Source: a virus. From it: a DNA stretch of 26,116 nt. Shown piece after piece: positions 15,256 through 23,000 of the stretch. The notes under the pieces were generated by a model that ran no database searches, was not told the DNA's origin, and saw only the letters and a program-made list of their open reading frames with translations. The DNA lies in IMG/VR virus record IMGVR_UViG_3300010885_012575, positions 1-26,116 of that record. One strand, 5' to 3'. The position numbers and the translations under genes were made by a program. How positions within the stretch are numbered: position 1 is the stretch's first letter; every line of letters starts with the position of its first letter.

Positions 15256-16452
15256 ATGTCACAAGCACTACTAGAAAGCCGTTGGGGCGAAACTAAAGAC
15301 GCTCTGCTCGAAGGCTTAAATGGTTCAAAGAGAACCACAATGGGTGTAATTCTTGAAAACACCCGCAAGCACTTGATGGAATCTGCAACTGCAGGCGCCA
15401 CTGCTGCTTCAAACGTTGCAACACTAAACCGCGTAATTCTACCAGTTATTCGTCGTGTTATGCCAACAGTTATTGCAAACGAAATCGTTGGTGTTCAGCC
15501 AATGACAGGTCCAGTAGCTCAGATTCATACACTACGTGTACGTTACGCTGACAACACCACTGACTCAGCTAGCCCATACGCTACTGGCACTACAGCTGGT
15601 GATGAAGCACTATCACCATTCAAGATTGCTGTTGCTTACTCCGGTCTAACCAATGGTGGCACTGCTACTAACGGTCGTGCCGCAAGCACAAGCACACTTG
15701 AAGGTGTAACTGGTAACAGAATCAACGTTCAGATCTTGAAACAAGTTGTTGAAGCTAAGACACGTAAACTAAGCGCACGTTGGACATTTGAGGCAGCTCA
15801 AGATGCTCAAGCTATGCACGGTTTAGATATTGAAGCTGAAATCATGGCAGCATTGGCTCAAGAGATCACTGTTGAGATTGACCAAGAAATCCTAGGTTCA
15901 TTGCGTAGCCTAGCAGCAACTGAGTTCACATTTGATCAAGCTGCTGTTAGTGGTACTGCAACATTCGTTGGTGACGAGCACGCTGCACTAGCTGTTCTAA
16001 TCAATCGTACTGCAAACCTAATCGCTTCACGTACACGTCGTGGCGCTGGTAACTGGGCAGTTGTTAGTCCAGCAGCACTAACCGTTCTACAAAGCGCAAC
16101 AACTTCAGCATTTGCTCGTACAACAGAAGGTACATTTGAAGCTCCTACAAACACCAAGTTTGTTGGTACATTGAATGGCGCTATGCGTATCTATGTTGAC
16201 AGCTATGCAAATGACAGCCAGTCAGTATTAGTTGGTTATAAGGGTTCAAGCGAGGCTGATGCAGCCGCGTTCTACTGCCCATATATTCCTCTAATGAGTT
16301 CTGGTGTTGTTCTAGACCCAGCAACATTTGAACCAGTAGTTGGTTTCATGACAAGATATGGCTACATAGAATTGACAAACACCGCAAGTTCGTTCGGAAA
16401 TGCCGCCGATTACCTAGGTGAAATAGCCGTATCCAACCTTAGCTTTCAGTAA
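15256..16452 (+). CDS. 23: Major capsid protein gp23
   Basis: This is a T4-family major capsid protein with HK97-like fold, 398 residues against 521 in T4; the shorter form is common in environmental T4-like phages. Family blocks are NVATLNRVILPVIRRVMPTV, EIVGVQPMTGPVAQIHTLRV, ARWTFEAAQDAQAMHGLD, EITVEIDQEI, NWAVVSPAAL and YCPYIPLMSSGVVLDP. A Leu-Met-Glu at 40-42 before SATAGATA is the likely gp21 cleavage point, so the mature protein would start at about Ser43. Two earlier LLE motifs (5-7, 17-19) could also be cut. The ribosome site AAGGA lies five bases before the ATG. A strong terminator follows (16491-16513). Part of this gene is the usual marker for environmental T4-like phages. Confidence 0.96.
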   Translation: MSQALLESRWGETKDALLEGLNGSKRTTMGVILENTRKHLMESATAGATAASNVATLNRVILPVIRRVMPTVIANEIVGVQPMTGPVAQIHTLRVRYADNTTDSASPYATGTTAGDEALSPFKIAVAYSGLTNGGTATNGRAASTSTLEGVTGNRINVQILKQVVEAKTRKLSARWTFEAAQDAQAMHGLDIEAEIMAALAQEITVEIDQEILGSLRSLAATEFTFDQAAVSGTATFVGDEHAALAVLINRTANLIASRTRRGAGNWAVVSPAALTVLQSATTSAFARTTEGTFEAPTNTKFVGTLNGAMRIYVDSYANDSQSVLVGYKGSSEADAAAFYCPYIPLMSSGVVLDPATFEPVVGFMTRYGYIELTNTASSFGNAADYLGEIAVSNLSFQ

Positions 16453-16490
16453 TTTAACATTTCAATTGTTAATTATAACAAAGCAAACAA

Positions 16491-16513
16491 AAACCCACTT
16501 CGGTGGGTTTTTT
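16491..16513 (+). terminator. Rho-independent terminator after gp23
   Basis: An 8-bp stem AAACCCAC/GTGGGTTT with a TTCG tetraloop (16499-16502), followed by a short T run. It ends the head operon and separates gp23 from the endonuclease cassette. Confidence 0.9.
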
Positions 16514-16557
16514 GTTGACTATTTTTGTGCAGTATTGTAATATTAAATTACTCACTG

Positions 16558-16565
16558 TATAAATA
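16558..16565 (+). promoter_or_regulatory. Late promoter box TATAAATA of the HNH gene
   Basis: A perfect TATAAATA. At T4 spacing (-13 to -6) the +1 is base 16571, which is the A of the HNH start codon, so the transcript would have no leader. No ribosome site lies before the ATG. Confidence 0.75.
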
Positions 16566-16570
16566 AAATT

Positions 16571-17326
16571 ATGAACAAATACACCTATTGGTACAACGTC
16601 ATAATAGAAAATGCCCATAATAGAACGATAACAGGGTACAAAGAAAGTCATCATATACTTCCCCAAAGTCTTGGAGGATCAGACCACAAGGATAATTTAG
16701 TTGATCTTACTGCTAGAGAACATTTTATTTGTCATTGGCTACTTGTAAAAATGCATACCGGAGAATCAAAAGCAAAAATGGTGTATGCATTGAACGGAAT
16801 GAAAAGAACTAATAAAGAACAAGAAAGATATGAAACTGCTATTACCAGTAGAGTATATGCTAAATTAAAAGAAGAATTTAGTAAAATTCACTCTAAATAT
16901 ATGAAAGGCCGCGTGCCAAGTAATAAAGGAAAATCAATGAGTGAAGAACAAAAAGCCAAGATTAGAGCTACTAAGGCCGCTAATCCTACTAAAAGAAGCG
17001 CAGAGGCCATTGCTAAAACAGTTGCTAAACAAACTGGTCAAAAACGAAGTGCGGAAACAAAATTAAAAATGTCACAAGTCGCAAAAGGAAAACCTAAAGG
17101 TCCAATGAGTAAAGAAAATAAATTAAAAATTTCTATGGGTGCAAAAGGGGTAAAAAAATCTAAAGAATGCACTCAAAAAAAAGCAGAAACCCTTAAACGC
17201 CTGGCTGCAGAAGGAACGCATCACAGTATGGTTAAAGTAACTTGCCCACATTGTACAAAAGAAGTAACAAAATTAGTTTACGGCCGGCTACACGGACCCA
17301 AATGCCAAGCGAACCCAGATAAATAA
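16571..17326 (+). CDS. HNH homing endonuclease with NUMOD3-type DNA-binding repeats
   Basis: This 251-residue protein has an N-terminal HNH nuclease: GYKESHHILPQSLGGSDHKD (22-41) with H27/H28, then Asn42 and LTAREHFICHWLL (H51, H55). Basic modules of the NUMOD3 type follow (KGRVPSNKGKSMSEEQKAKI at about 112-131, and related stretches at about 156-195). The C-terminus has a possible zinc knuckle C225-PH-C228, H241, C245. Such enzymes cut related phage genomes so that their own gene is copied in. Its position directly after the capsid gene, with its own late promoter and terminators on both sides, fits a free-standing homing gene. It is Lys-rich and appears more AT-rich than the neighbouring head genes. 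The start MNKYTYWYNVIIENA matches the usual N-terminus of this family. Confidence 0.9.
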   Translation: MNKYTYWYNVIIENAHNRTITGYKESHHILPQSLGGSDHKDNLVDLTAREHFICHWLLVKMHTGESKAKMVYALNGMKRTNKEQERYETAITSRVYAKLKEEFSKIHSKYMKGRVPSNKGKSMSEEQKAKIRATKAANPTKRSAEAIAKTVAKQTGQKRSAETKLKMSQVAKGKPKGPMSKENKLKISMGAKGVKKSKECTQKKAETLKRLAAEGTHHSMVKVTCPHCTKEVTKLVYGRLHGPKCQANPDK

Positions 17327-17353
17327 CACTAACCCGTCGGGATGGGAAGCATT

Positions 17354-17376
17354 AAAGCGCCGAAAGGCGCTTTTTT
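17354..17376 (+). terminator. Rho-independent terminator after the HNH gene
   Basis: An 8-bp stem AAAGCGCC/GGCGCTTT with GAAA tetraloop (17362-17365), followed by T residues to 17376. It closes the homing cassette and insulates the next late promoter. Confidence 0.9.
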
Positions 17377-17388
17377 GTTGGGTACAAC

Positions 17389-17396
17389 AATAAATA
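17389..17396 (+). promoter_or_regulatory. Late promoter box AATAAATA
   Basis: AATAAATA gives a predicted start at 17402 and a 71-base leader before the structural gene at 17473. This is the longest leader among the late promoters here. The gene has a strong AAGGAG at 17460-17465. Confidence 0.7.
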
Positions 17397-17410
17397 CTAC
17401 ATTCAGTAAC

Positions 17411-17461
17411 ATGAATTCTCGGAGCAGACACTTCGGGTGGCCTAGAACGCTACAACATTAA
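17411..17461 (+). CDS. Possible 16-residue leader ORF
   Basis: Inside the 71-base leader, ATG at 17411 opens MNSRSRHFGWPRTLQH, with stop TAA at 17459-17461 overlapping the ribosome site of the next gene. It has no ribosome site of its own. The same DNA can form a small hairpin around CACTTCGGGTG (17431-17441). Probably a chance ORF; listed because of its placement. Confidence 0.15.
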   Translation: MNSRSRHFGWPRTLQH

Positions 17462-17472
17462 GGAGAAAATAA

Positions 17473-18264
17473 ATGTCAAGTAAATTAAAGATTAGTAAAA
17501 CCCCCGTTGGTAATACAGGAACAGGTGCAACACGCACAGATAGATACACTGGTCCAAATCAAATTACCAGCAGTGGTGTAACAGGATATCCAGGCGGCGT
17601 TGGTGGCGTTTACACACAAGCCGGACCACAGATTCACGCACAAGTTGATATTGGAAACGGTGCAACCAATGGTAGTCTATTAACACAAAAAGGTGCACAC
17701 AAGTTCTTGTGTACCGATGGCACTACAACAGTGACCGCAGGCCTATCACAAGATGCCAAAGGACGCAATGTAAGAATTTGTAAACTAGTTCCCAGCATGG
17801 TACCAGACGGTGGCGTTGTTAACGGTGTTGGCCAAGTCAGCGTTCCTGTTTATACAGCAGTTATTAGTGGTAATATTGCTGACACAATAGGCGCACAAAC
17901 ATCCAGCTACCTACGTTACGATATCGCTGGTGCCGTTGGCGGCGGCATCAAAGTTGGTGCAAACATAATGGGCGCGACCGGACAAAGTATCAGTGGTAAC
18001 GTAGTTATTACAGCTATCAATGCAACTGTTGGTGGTCGTGGTAATGTTACTATTGCATTTAGTAGCCAAGACGGCGATGCTCCAACAGGTGATTATACAC
18101 TACAAGTTGGTTTCTTTGCCAGTCGTGTTAGCAATCGTTGGGTTTCGGACTTTGCTGGTAACAAGTATCGTTATTGGAGTCAATCGCCCACAACCGGTAA
18201 CCCGTACGCAACAGACGCAGCAGCAGGCTTTACCGGATTTGTACAGATCCCTGACGCAAGTTAA
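17473..18264 (+). CDS. Virion structural protein (possible capsid-associated)
   Basis: This is a 263-residue Gly/Thr/Ala/Val-rich protein with predicted beta structure. It starts with a flexible N-terminus (MSSKLKISKTPVGNTGTGAT). A recognisable pattern follows: LLTQKGAHKFLCTDGTTTVT (about 73-92) and, near the end, SRVSNRWVSDFAGNKYRYWS (about 218-237). From memory, the pair 'QKGAxKFxxTDG' and 'SxxxNRWxxDFxxNKY' marks a structural protein found in cyanophages and pelagiphages, often near head genes. I know no assigned function; decoration or vertex protein are possibilities. It has its own late promoter, a strong ribosome site and a strong terminator, consistent with high expression. Confidence 0.65.
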   Translation: MSSKLKISKTPVGNTGTGATRTDRYTGPNQITSSGVTGYPGGVGGVYTQAGPQIHAQVDIGNGATNGSLLTQKGAHKFLCTDGTTTVTAGLSQDAKGRNVRICKLVPSMVPDGGVVNGVGQVSVPVYTAVISGNIADTIGAQTSSYLRYDIAGAVGGGIKVGANIMGATGQSISGNVVITAINATVGGRGNVTIAFSSQDGDAPTGDYTLQVGFFASRVSNRWVSDFAGNKYRYWSQSPTTGNPYATDAAAGFTGFVQIPDAS

Positions 18265-18281
18265 TATCAATTGTGTTAAAC

Positions 18282-18307
18282 AAAAAACCCGCTTTGGCGG
18301 GTTTTTT
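18282..18307. terminator. Bidirectional rho-independent terminator
   Basis: The stem CCCGC/GCGGG (18288-18292/18297-18301) with a 4-base loop is flanked by six A on the left and six T on the right, so it works in both directions. It serves the plus-strand structural gene and the minus-strand small gene, whose stop codon (18308-18306) overlaps its T run. Confidence 0.9.
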
Positions 18308-18611
18308 ATTGTCTATTTAAAAATGAGTTCCATACTTGCATATAAAATTTGTGTTCTTCCGCAGGCCATTGATTTATATAAGTTTGATGCACTTCATTGG
18401 ATCGCCAACTTATATTAGCAACTTCAAGTTGATTGTCAATCCAGGCATCGCCGCAGGCTATTGCTTCTTGGACGCTATTATTATGTAAATCTTTGATCCG
18501 CAAATATCTTTCCAATGTTTCCAAATTAGTAGTAGACAATAACCACGATTCTAGCTCCTGATCAGTATTTGGGGTCATTTTTATTTGGAATTGTTTTTGA
18601 AATTCAGACAT
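18306..18611 (-). CDS. Small late protein of unknown function
   Basis: This 101-residue protein starts MSEFQKQFQIKMTPNTDQEL. It is mostly hydrophilic with aromatic residues (several Trp), probably helical and soluble, without signal peptide or membrane segment. I do not recognise the family. It is likely real because a perfect minus-strand TATAAATA lies 21-28 bases before the ATG and a bidirectional terminator sits exactly at its stop. The ribosome site is poor. It is an isolated minus-strand gene between the head and fibre regions, both on the plus strand, which suggests an inserted accessory gene expressed late. Confidence 0.65.
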   Translation of the reverse strand: MSEFQKQFQIKMTPNTDQELESWLLSTTNLETLERYLRIKDLHNNSVQEAIACGDAWIDNQLEVANISWRSNEVHQTYINQWPAEEHKFYMQVWNSFLNRQ

Positions 18612-18631
18612 TTTGGGCTTGCTAAAGTAGA

Positions 18632-18639
18632 TATTTATA
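18632..18639 (-). promoter_or_regulatory. Late promoter box TATAAATA of the small minus-strand gene
   Basis: Perfect TATAAATA on the minus strand (18639 to 18632). The predicted start is 18626, leaving a leader of about 15 bases to the ATG at 18611. Confidence 0.75.
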
Positions 18640-18673
18640 GTTGCTTTTTTGAAATCAGCAAACTTTGTATACG

Positions 18674-18681
18674 CATAAATA
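18674..18681 (+). promoter_or_regulatory. Late promoter box CATAAATA of the fibre gene cluster
   Basis: CATAAATA gives a predicted start at 18687 and a 16-base leader with GAGGA (18690-18694) before the ATG at 18703. It diverges from the box at 18639-18632 and probably drives the whole set of fibre genes from 18703 onward. Confidence 0.7.
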
Positions 18682-18702
18682 CACTGAACGAGGATATCCC
18701 CA

Positions 18703-19326
18703 ATGGCCGCTGTAAAACGAATAAACTCAGATTATACTATAACCAACAAAGATACCTGGCTAGCCAATGTAACTGTAGCTACCCATACCATGTTTGTTAA
18801 CGGTAACTTGTTAGTGGGCGGAAATACCACACAGGTTACCAAAACGGACCTATTTGTAACTGACAATCTAGTCACAATTAATAAAGGCGAAACCGGAGCA
18901 GGAGTAACTTTAGGTAGAGCCGGTATCGAAGTTGATCGTGGTAGCCTAGCAAATGTCCAATTAATTTACAATGAAAGTGTAGATAAATGGCAGATAACCA
19001 ATGATGGTATCACCTATTTAAGTATTGTTTCAAGTTCAACTGGACTAACTGCAGTACGTGACGACCCAGCTCCGCAGCTGGGTGCCAATTTGGATACACT
19101 AGCAACAAGTATTTTCAGCTCCAATGTTCCCTATGTGCGATTTAACGACAACATCGCTATTTCAAACACTACGGTTCAACCCATTGGAATATCTAGCAAT
19201 AACATAATTTTTGCACAATCTCCCATGGGTGGAGGGTCAGGGTTATATGTCACAAATACCACAGTTGGCAGCCAAGAATTAGCAACACAGCAACGCAACA
19301 TTGCGTACAGTATTATTTTTTCATAA
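18703..19326 (+). CDS. Tail fibre/appendage structural protein
   Basis: This is a 207-residue beta-rich protein. It contains a repeated-type module seen elsewhere in this cluster: 'MFVNGNLLVGGNTTQVTKTD' (about 30-49), then VTDNLVTINKGETGAG and IEVDRGSLANVQLIYNES. The pattern 'xGNLxVxGxTTxV...D..VxxNxG...' recurs in the giant fibre (near LIVGGNLFIKGNTTTIDSV) and in the last gene of the window (ITGNLQVSGDTTTVSS), so the three are related parts of one appendage. The C-terminus (SQELATQQRNIAYSIIFS) resembles the end of short structural proteins in T4-like marine phages. It is the first gene after the cluster promoter. Confidence 0.6.
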   Translation: MAAVKRINSDYTITNKDTWLANVTVATHTMFVNGNLLVGGNTTQVTKTDLFVTDNLVTINKGETGAGVTLGRAGIEVDRGSLANVQLIYNESVDKWQITNDGITYLSIVSSSTGLTAVRDDPAPQLGANLDTLATSIFSSNVPYVRFNDNIAISNTTVQPIGISSNNIIFAQSPMGGGSGLYVTNTTVGSQELATQQRNIAYSIIFS

Positions 19327-19337
19327 CAGGATTCACG

Positions 19338-19646
19338 ATGTCAGTACAAAATACAGCACTAACTACAACGGCTCAAGCTGTTTACACCAGCACAGGTAAC
19401 ACTGTAGTTTCCACAATGCATATTCCAAACTACACAGGTACACCCATTACCTGCAATGTATGGGTAGTGGCCAGCGGCGGAACTCCTTCGTTTACAAACA
19501 TAATTTATGGTAATCTAACCATCACTGCCTACAACACCTTGGTAGTTGATAGAGAAAAATTTGTACTTGCCAATGGAGATAAGCTTTACGCCAACGTGAG
19601 TGCTGCATCAAGTGCCTCGGTCACTGTGACCTATACCGGATTCTAG
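19338..19646 (+). CDS. Small beta-rich virion protein
   Basis: This 102-residue Thr/Ser/Val-rich protein appears to be a single beta sandwich. Motifs are SVQNTALTTTAQAVYTSTGN at the start, then CNVWVVASGGTP, TAYNTLVVDREKFVLANGDK and SASVTVTYTGF at the end. Similar short proteins occur near fibre genes of T4-like environmental phages, from memory. The 'VVDREKFVLANGD' part is the clearest signature. The ribosome site AGGA is adjacent. Only two bases separate its stop from the next start. Its exact role is unknown; a small appendage or decoration subunit is likely. Confidence 0.55.
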   Translation: MSVQNTALTTTAQAVYTSTGNTVVSTMHIPNYTGTPITCNVWVVASGGTPSFTNIIYGNLTITAYNTLVVDREKFVLANGDKLYANVSAASSASVTVTYTGF

Positions 19647-19648
19647 AC

Positions 19649-20071
19649 ATGGCAAGATTTTTAAAAAATCCAGATTTATCTCCAGGAAGTCTAGCAGCCC
19701 GTTTGCCAGTGGTGCCCAGCAGTGCCTACGGCGATGTGCCTGCAGATGGCCTAATTAGATTCAATACCAGCAACAACAAGATTGAAATGTTTTTTAACAG
19801 TGCCTGGAATCAAGTGGCCAAGATTGGCTCGGTAAGTGTTGTGGTTGACGAGTTGACCGGTGACGGTGTAACAACATCATTTACCATGAGCCAGAGCGAG
19901 CTTGATTCTGCAGCAGTGCTGGTATCCATTGGTGGAATTTATCAACGTCCCTCAACTAACTATACTATATCAGGAGCAACTATTACATTTACAAGCCCCC
20001 CGCCAGCGCCGGGAAGCTATCAAGACAAGATAGTTGTTGTTCATAATTTAAATAGCACAAATGCTGCATAA
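19649..20071 (+). CDS. Tail fibre-associated structural protein
   Basis: This 140-residue protein starts MARFLKNPDLSPGSLAARLP. It has a first small domain with 'ADGLIRFNTSNNKIEMFFNS AWNQV' (a strand pattern common on phage fibres). A second domain carries LTGDGVTTSFTMSQSE, VLVSIGGIYQRPSTNYTISG and ITFTSPPPAPG. A version of both domains is found inside the giant fibre (GYLRYNSDIGTIEWWTGYSW and LVNINGTIQQAGVAYTVNLN), so this gene is a short paralogue of part of the giant fibre. It is probably a fibre connector or part of the same appendage. It lies in a tight run with 9 bases to the next gene. Confidence 0.6.
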   Translation: MARFLKNPDLSPGSLAARLPVVPSSAYGDVPADGLIRFNTSNNKIEMFFNSAWNQVAKIGSVSVVVDELTGDGVTTSFTMSQSELDSAAVLVSIGGIYQRPSTNYTISGATITFTSPPPAPGSYQDKIVVVHNLNSTNAA

Positions 20072-20080
20072 GGATACATA

Positions 20081-23000
20081 ATGGCAATTGGAAAGATCAG
20101 TGGGTCAATGCTGAACAACAACCTTGAACGTCAAGGTGTTGATCTAGCGTTTCAATCTAATTTATTATACCTGGATGTTAACAATCTACGTGTAGGTGTA
20201 ATAAATTCCAGCCCTCAGTACGCCTTTGACAGCTCGGGAAATGTAAAATTGGCCAAGATCATAATTCTTGGTAACACTATAACTAGTAATACCGGAGTGG
20301 TCAACTTTGGCAGCAATGCAAATATCACTGTCACCGGTGGTGCAAACAAATCAATTTTAAATACTGACGGTAACGGTAATTTAAAATGGTCATCCTTGAG
20401 CGAGCTGGCTTCAATCATTGACACCGTTTTTATTGCAAATCTATCAACCGGTAATGCAGTTATATCTGGTGGATACATATCCGCTTTATCAAATATCACT
20501 GTGACCACTGGCAACGTTGGTTCTTGGTATGCTGCCGCATTGAACAGTTCGGCAGCCAACATAAGTGGTCCATTATATGCCACTAGCATTAACACAGCCA
20601 ATGCAGTGGTCACAGGCGGCTACATCAATGGCCTGGCCAATCTAACAGCAACAACCGCACAAACAACCAATCTATCAACCGGTAATGCTGTCATTACAGG
20701 CGGATACATTAACAATCTAGCAAATTTGACTGCGACAACAGCCCAAGCCACTAACCTATCATCCGGCAATGTAGTCGTTACGGGCGGTTATATAACTGGA
20801 CTGGCCAATGCCAATGCTGCAGTTGGTACCTTCGCTACATTAAACGCATCCGCAGCGAACGTATCTGGACCGTTGTTTGCCACCAGTTTAAATACTGCCA
20901 ATGCAGTTGTCAGTGGCGGGTATATCTATAATTTAGCTAACATTTCAGTTAGTACTGCTAACGTTATTACTGGCAATATCAATTCTCTTAATGCCACAAC
21001 TGGCAATATTACCAACTTAACTGGTACCACTGTCAATGCGGCAGCAACAACCACAACCACATTAAACACAACAACGGCTAATATTACAACTGGTAATGTT
21101 AACACACTTAATACTACTACTGGTAACATTACTAACCTAACTGGTAGTACAGTCAATGTTGCAGAAACAACTACTACTAGAATCAATAGTACTGCAGCCA
21201 ATATCACAACTGGCAATATTGATCAGTTAAACACAACAACAGCCAATATCACAACTGGCAACATTAATACATTAAACACTACTACTGGTAACATCACTAA
21301 CCTAACTGGTAGTACAGTCAATGCGGCTGCCACAACCACAACCACATTAAACAGTACCACTGCCAATATCACAACTGGCAACATTAACACCCTAAACACA
21401 ACAACTGGTAACATCACTAACCTAACTGGTAGTACAGTCAATGCGGCTGCCACAACCAGTACAGTATTGAACAGTACTGCAGCCAATATCACAACTGGCA
21501 ACATTAATACATTAAACACTACTACTGGTAACATCACTAACCTAACTGGTAGTACTGTTAATGTAGCAGAAACAACCACAACTAGAATCAACAGTACAAC
21601 GGCCAATATCGTCATTGGCAATGTCAATCAGCTGAACACTGCGACAGGTAACATTAGCAATTTGACAGGTAGTACTGTTAATGTTGCAGACACAACTACT
21701 ACTAGAATCAACAGTACAACAGCCAATATCACAACTGGCAATGTCAATCAGCTGAACACTGCTACAGGTAACATTACTAACCTAGCTGGTTTAACAGTCA
21801 ATGTTGCAGAAACAACTACTACCAGGTTAAACAGTACAACAGCCAATATCACAACTGGCAATGTCAATCAGCTGAACACTGCTACAGGTAACATTACCAC
21901 CCTTGGTGTTAGCACTGCTACTATTACCACATTAAACAGTACATTTAGTAATATTACTACAGCCGAAGTCGTCACAGGTAATATTAATCAACAAAATACA
22001 GTAACAGGTAATATTACCAATCTTAGAGCAGATAACTTTAGTTCACCAAACGTCTTAATCACCAGTGGTACATTGGATAATGTTGAAATTACTGGGTCTG
22101 GTAATATTACACTTGGTGGTAATATTATTGCACGTTGGCTACGAGGTAATGTTGATGGTAGAATAGGAAACTTCTCACAGGTTGTTAATGCCGTAAGTTT
22201 AAATGCTGGTGGAAACTCCTATATTGCCACCAGTGGTGTACAGCTACAAAATGTCAGAGTTACCTCTAATACCATTACCAGCACATCTGGCAATTTAATT
22301 ATTTCTGCTGATAAAACAGATGCCAATCATGTGGTTAGATTTGATTCTATCAGTGCTATTGGATTACCTATAGGCACGTACTTAGAGAGACCAGGCGACC
22401 CAGATCTTGGATATCTACGATACAACAGTGACATAGGAACTATTGAATGGTGGACTGGCTATAGTTGGGGAACTGCCACTAACACAATTACATCTGAGAT
22501 TTTATATCCAGATGGGGTCAACAATGTACTTACACTGGGACAGATAGCAAGTACAGACGGTGTACTAGTTAACATTAACGGTACTATACAACAAGCCGGT
22601 GTCGCATATACCGTTAATCTTAATCAAATTACCTTTACAGAAGCCCCATTAGTAACAGACATCATTGAGATTCGTTATTTGGCGGCTGGTGTTGCTGCAG
22701 CAAACTATTATGGTGGTGATGTTGGCGGTAATGTACACATATTGGCTACTACTCAAAGTTCTAGCACCACCACTGGGGCCTTGATTGTTGATGGCGGAGT
22801 AGGTATAGCCAAAGATGTACATGTGGCAGGAACAATCTATGGTACTGTGGTTGGAACCATTAATGTTGCTGGTGGTATTAACGGTACCATTATTGGCAAT
22901 ACAAATCCTGCCAGCGGCGCATTTACTACCATAACAACCGCAGGTGATATATCAGCTGGCGGTAATATTGTGCCAACTGCCAACGTTGTATACACACTTG

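Noticed and set aside
20215-21627. Long minus-strand open frames opposite the fibre repeats (Val/Leu-rich)
   Set aside because: They are the complement of the ACA/ACT-rich repeat codons, have periodic low-complexity translations and no promoter or ribosome site.
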